The notes beneath the pieces are model-generated. The model had not been told where the DNA came from. It made no database searches and saw only the letters and a program-made list of their open reading frames with translations. The position numbers and the translations under genes are program-made. From positions 186,001 to 250,000 of the forward strand of contig JAEWCQ010000015.1 in NCBI GenBank assembly GCA_023390555.1: DNA of 64,000 bases, written 5' to 3'. Origin of the DNA: Bacillota bacterium (GTDB lineage Bacteria > Bacillota > Clostridia > Lachnospirales > Lachnospiraceae). Shown here one piece after another: positions 62,784-64,000 of the stretch (the stretch's first letter is position 1; each line of letters starts with the position of its first letter).

Positions 62784-63017
62784 TTAGTTATTGGATGCAT
62801 TTTTTATCTGATCAACGGCGTCTCCGACGGTAACAATCTTCTCCGCATCTTCATTTGCGATTTCAATATCGAATTCTTCTTCCAACCCCATAATAATCTG
62901 GAAAACATCCAGTGAATCCGCCCCAAGATCATCTACAAATGTAGTTTCCATTGTGATTTCTTCCTCATCGACGTTCAATACTTCCGCAATGATTTTTTTC
63001 AGTTTTTCAAATTCCAT
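62784..63017 (-). CDS. acpP: acyl carrier protein
   Basis: 77 residues with the phosphopantetheine site DLGADSLDVFQ (Ser near 36) and the acidic helices of ACP. Between plsX and rnc. Confidence 0.97.
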   Translation of the reverse strand: MEFEKLKKIIAEVLNVDEEEITMETTFVDDLGADSLDVFQIIMGLEEEFDIEIANEDAEKIVTVGDAVDQIKNASNN

Positions 63018-63031
63018 AATACATATCCTTT

Positions 63032-64000
63032 CTATTCTTCTGCTGCATACTCAGCAATATTTTTCTTGATTTTTCCATTGATATCCTGCTGTTTAAACGT
63101 AACACACTGAATAATGGAATTCTTCACTTCATTCGCCTTCGCACTTCCGTGCGTCTTAACGACAAGTCCGTTTAACCCAAGTAACGGAGCTCCTCCATAG
63201 GCCGATGCATCGAACGTTTTTAACGTTTTTTTCAAGGCCGGAAGTGCAAGTGCCGCACCGATCTTACTCCGCAGCGTACTCATCAGACCCTGCCGGATTG
63301 CGCCTACCAGTGTAGATGCAATTCCTTCATAAAGCTTTAAAATCACATTGCCGGTAAATGCTTCACAGACGATTACGTCTGCTTCTCCATGCGGAATTTC
63401 TCTCGCCTCGATACTTCCTACAAAGTTAATATCACTGCATTCTTTCAGCAGCGGAAAGGTCTCTTTTACCAGCGCATTTCCCTTTTCTTCTTCCGCACCG
63501 ATGTTGACAATGGCAACTCTCGGATTCTTCACGCCCATGACGTGCTCCATGTAAATAGATCCCATTCTGGCAAACTGTACCAGATGCGACGGTCTGGCAT
63601 CTACATTTGCACCGCAGTCGATCAACAGTGACACGCCATTTTCAGTCGGAATAAGCGGAGCCAGCGGCGGGCGTTCGATTCCCTTGATCCTTCCTACGAT
63701 TACCTGTCCACCAACCAGTATTGCACCGGAACTTCCTGCGGAAACAAGTGCATCTGCCTCCATATGTTTTACCATATTCATGGCAACTACAATAGATGAA
63801 TTCTTTTTTTTACGGATTGCCATTACCGGAGGTTCCGCTGTTTCAATCACCTCATCCGCATTCACAATTTCAACCTGTTCCTTTGGATAAGTATATTTTC
63901 CCAGCTCCTCTGCAATTGCATCCTGCTGTCCCACAAGCAGCACTTTTATATCATTTCTTGTGGCAACTGCATCAATCGCACCTTTGACGATTTCACCCGG
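63032..64000 (-). CDS. plsX: phosphate acyltransferase PlsX, 5' end beyond window
   Basis: The frame is open to the window edge; the part before 63943 reads PGEIVKGAIDAVATRNDIKV, so the start lies outside. GAEEEKGNALVKET and EREIPHGEADVIVCEAFTGN-type motifs (IEAREIPHGEADVIVCE) mark PlsX, which makes acyl-phosphate for phospholipid synthesis. Confidence 0.96.
   Translation of the reverse strand, partial: PGEIVKGAIDAVATRNDIKVLLVGQQDAIAEELGKYTYPKEQVEIVNADEVIETAEPPVMAIRKKKNSSIVVAMNMVKHMEADALVSAGSSGAILVGGQVIVGRIKGIERPPLAPLIPTENGVSLLIDCGANVDARPSHLVQFARMGSIYMEHVMGVKNPRVAIVNIGAEEEKGNALVKETFPLLKECSDINFVGSIEAREIPHGEADVIVCEAFTGNVILKLYEGIASTLVGAIRQGLMSTLRSKIGAALALPALKKTLKTFDASAYGGAPLLGLNGLVVKTHGSAKANEVKNSIIQCVTFKQQDINGKIKKNIAEYAAEE

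Overview
The window is a Gram-positive, low-to-mid GC bacterial chromosome segment, most likely from a gut Clostridia of the Lachnospiraceae type. This is inferred from the housekeeping gene order, strong AGGAGG-type ribosome binding sites, an EFR1-type flavodoxin/ferredoxin, DUF4867, DUF4173 and DUF2975 proteins, and many OmpR-type two-component systems. I saw no rRNA, tRNA, CRISPR array, transposase or integrase.

Two ends of the window are housekeeping DNA on the minus strand. The right end (56.2-64.0 kb) carries plsX, acpP, rnc, smc, ftsY and an ilvA-type threonine deaminase. The left end (0.8-4.5 kb) carries ylxM, ffh, rpsP, a KH-domain protein, rimM and trmD. In Bacillus and most Clostridia these halves are one cluster (smc-ftsY-ylxM-ffh). 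Here about 53 kb of accessory DNA lies between ftsY and ylxM, and ylxM has its own consensus promoter.

The accessory region, left to right: (1) 4.5-9.1 kb, a small protein, an RND/MMPL exporter and its heptad-repeat partner; (2) 9.2-13.5 kb, a two-component system, an MFS exporter and two copies of a small unnamed membrane protein family; (3) 13.6-22.3 kb, a five-gene minus-strand operon (propeller-fused lipoprotein solute-binding protein, two sugar-type ABC permeases, an HlyD-like adaptor, a MacB-core-like membrane protein, no ATPase), divergent from its own two-component pair; (4) 22.4-26.3 kb, a second MMPL exporter, gene remnants and an NTF2/SnoaL-like protein; (5) 26.4-32.5 kb, two short-chain dehydrogenases, a third copy of the small membrane family and two tandem two-component systems; (6) 32.6-41.3 kb, a lipase-like membrane protein, a broken second NTF2-like gene, a histidine-kinase pseudogene and a sugar operon (AraC regulator, DUF4867, fucose/arabinose-type isomerase, xylulokinase-like kinase), then a flavodoxin-ferredoxin; (7) 41.4-49.3 kb, HxlR, amidohydrolase, LysM, DUF4173/HTH/DUF2975 and a Zur-like/lgt/COG0523 operon; (8) 49.4-56.2 kb, a MarR-controlled Ca2+ ATPase, an HD-GYP phosphodiesterase with a TIM-barrel protein, and a three-unit 146-bp tandem repeat.

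The most interesting signal is regulatory. The promoters of the two NTF2-like genes and of the dehydrogenase/two-component operon share the same layout: three 11-bp direct repeats (TTAACA core) ending 16-17 bp before a -10 element. A related repeat precedes the paralogous two-component operon at 13.5 kb. This links scattered genes into one probable regulon for sensing, modifying and exporting an unknown, perhaps lipophilic, compound. A second strong signal is that the histidine kinase at 20.9-22.2 kb carries the tail of the xylB gene on its opposite strand, while a decayed, deleted copy of that kinase still overlaps the real xylB 13 kb away: direct evidence of a duplication or translocation.
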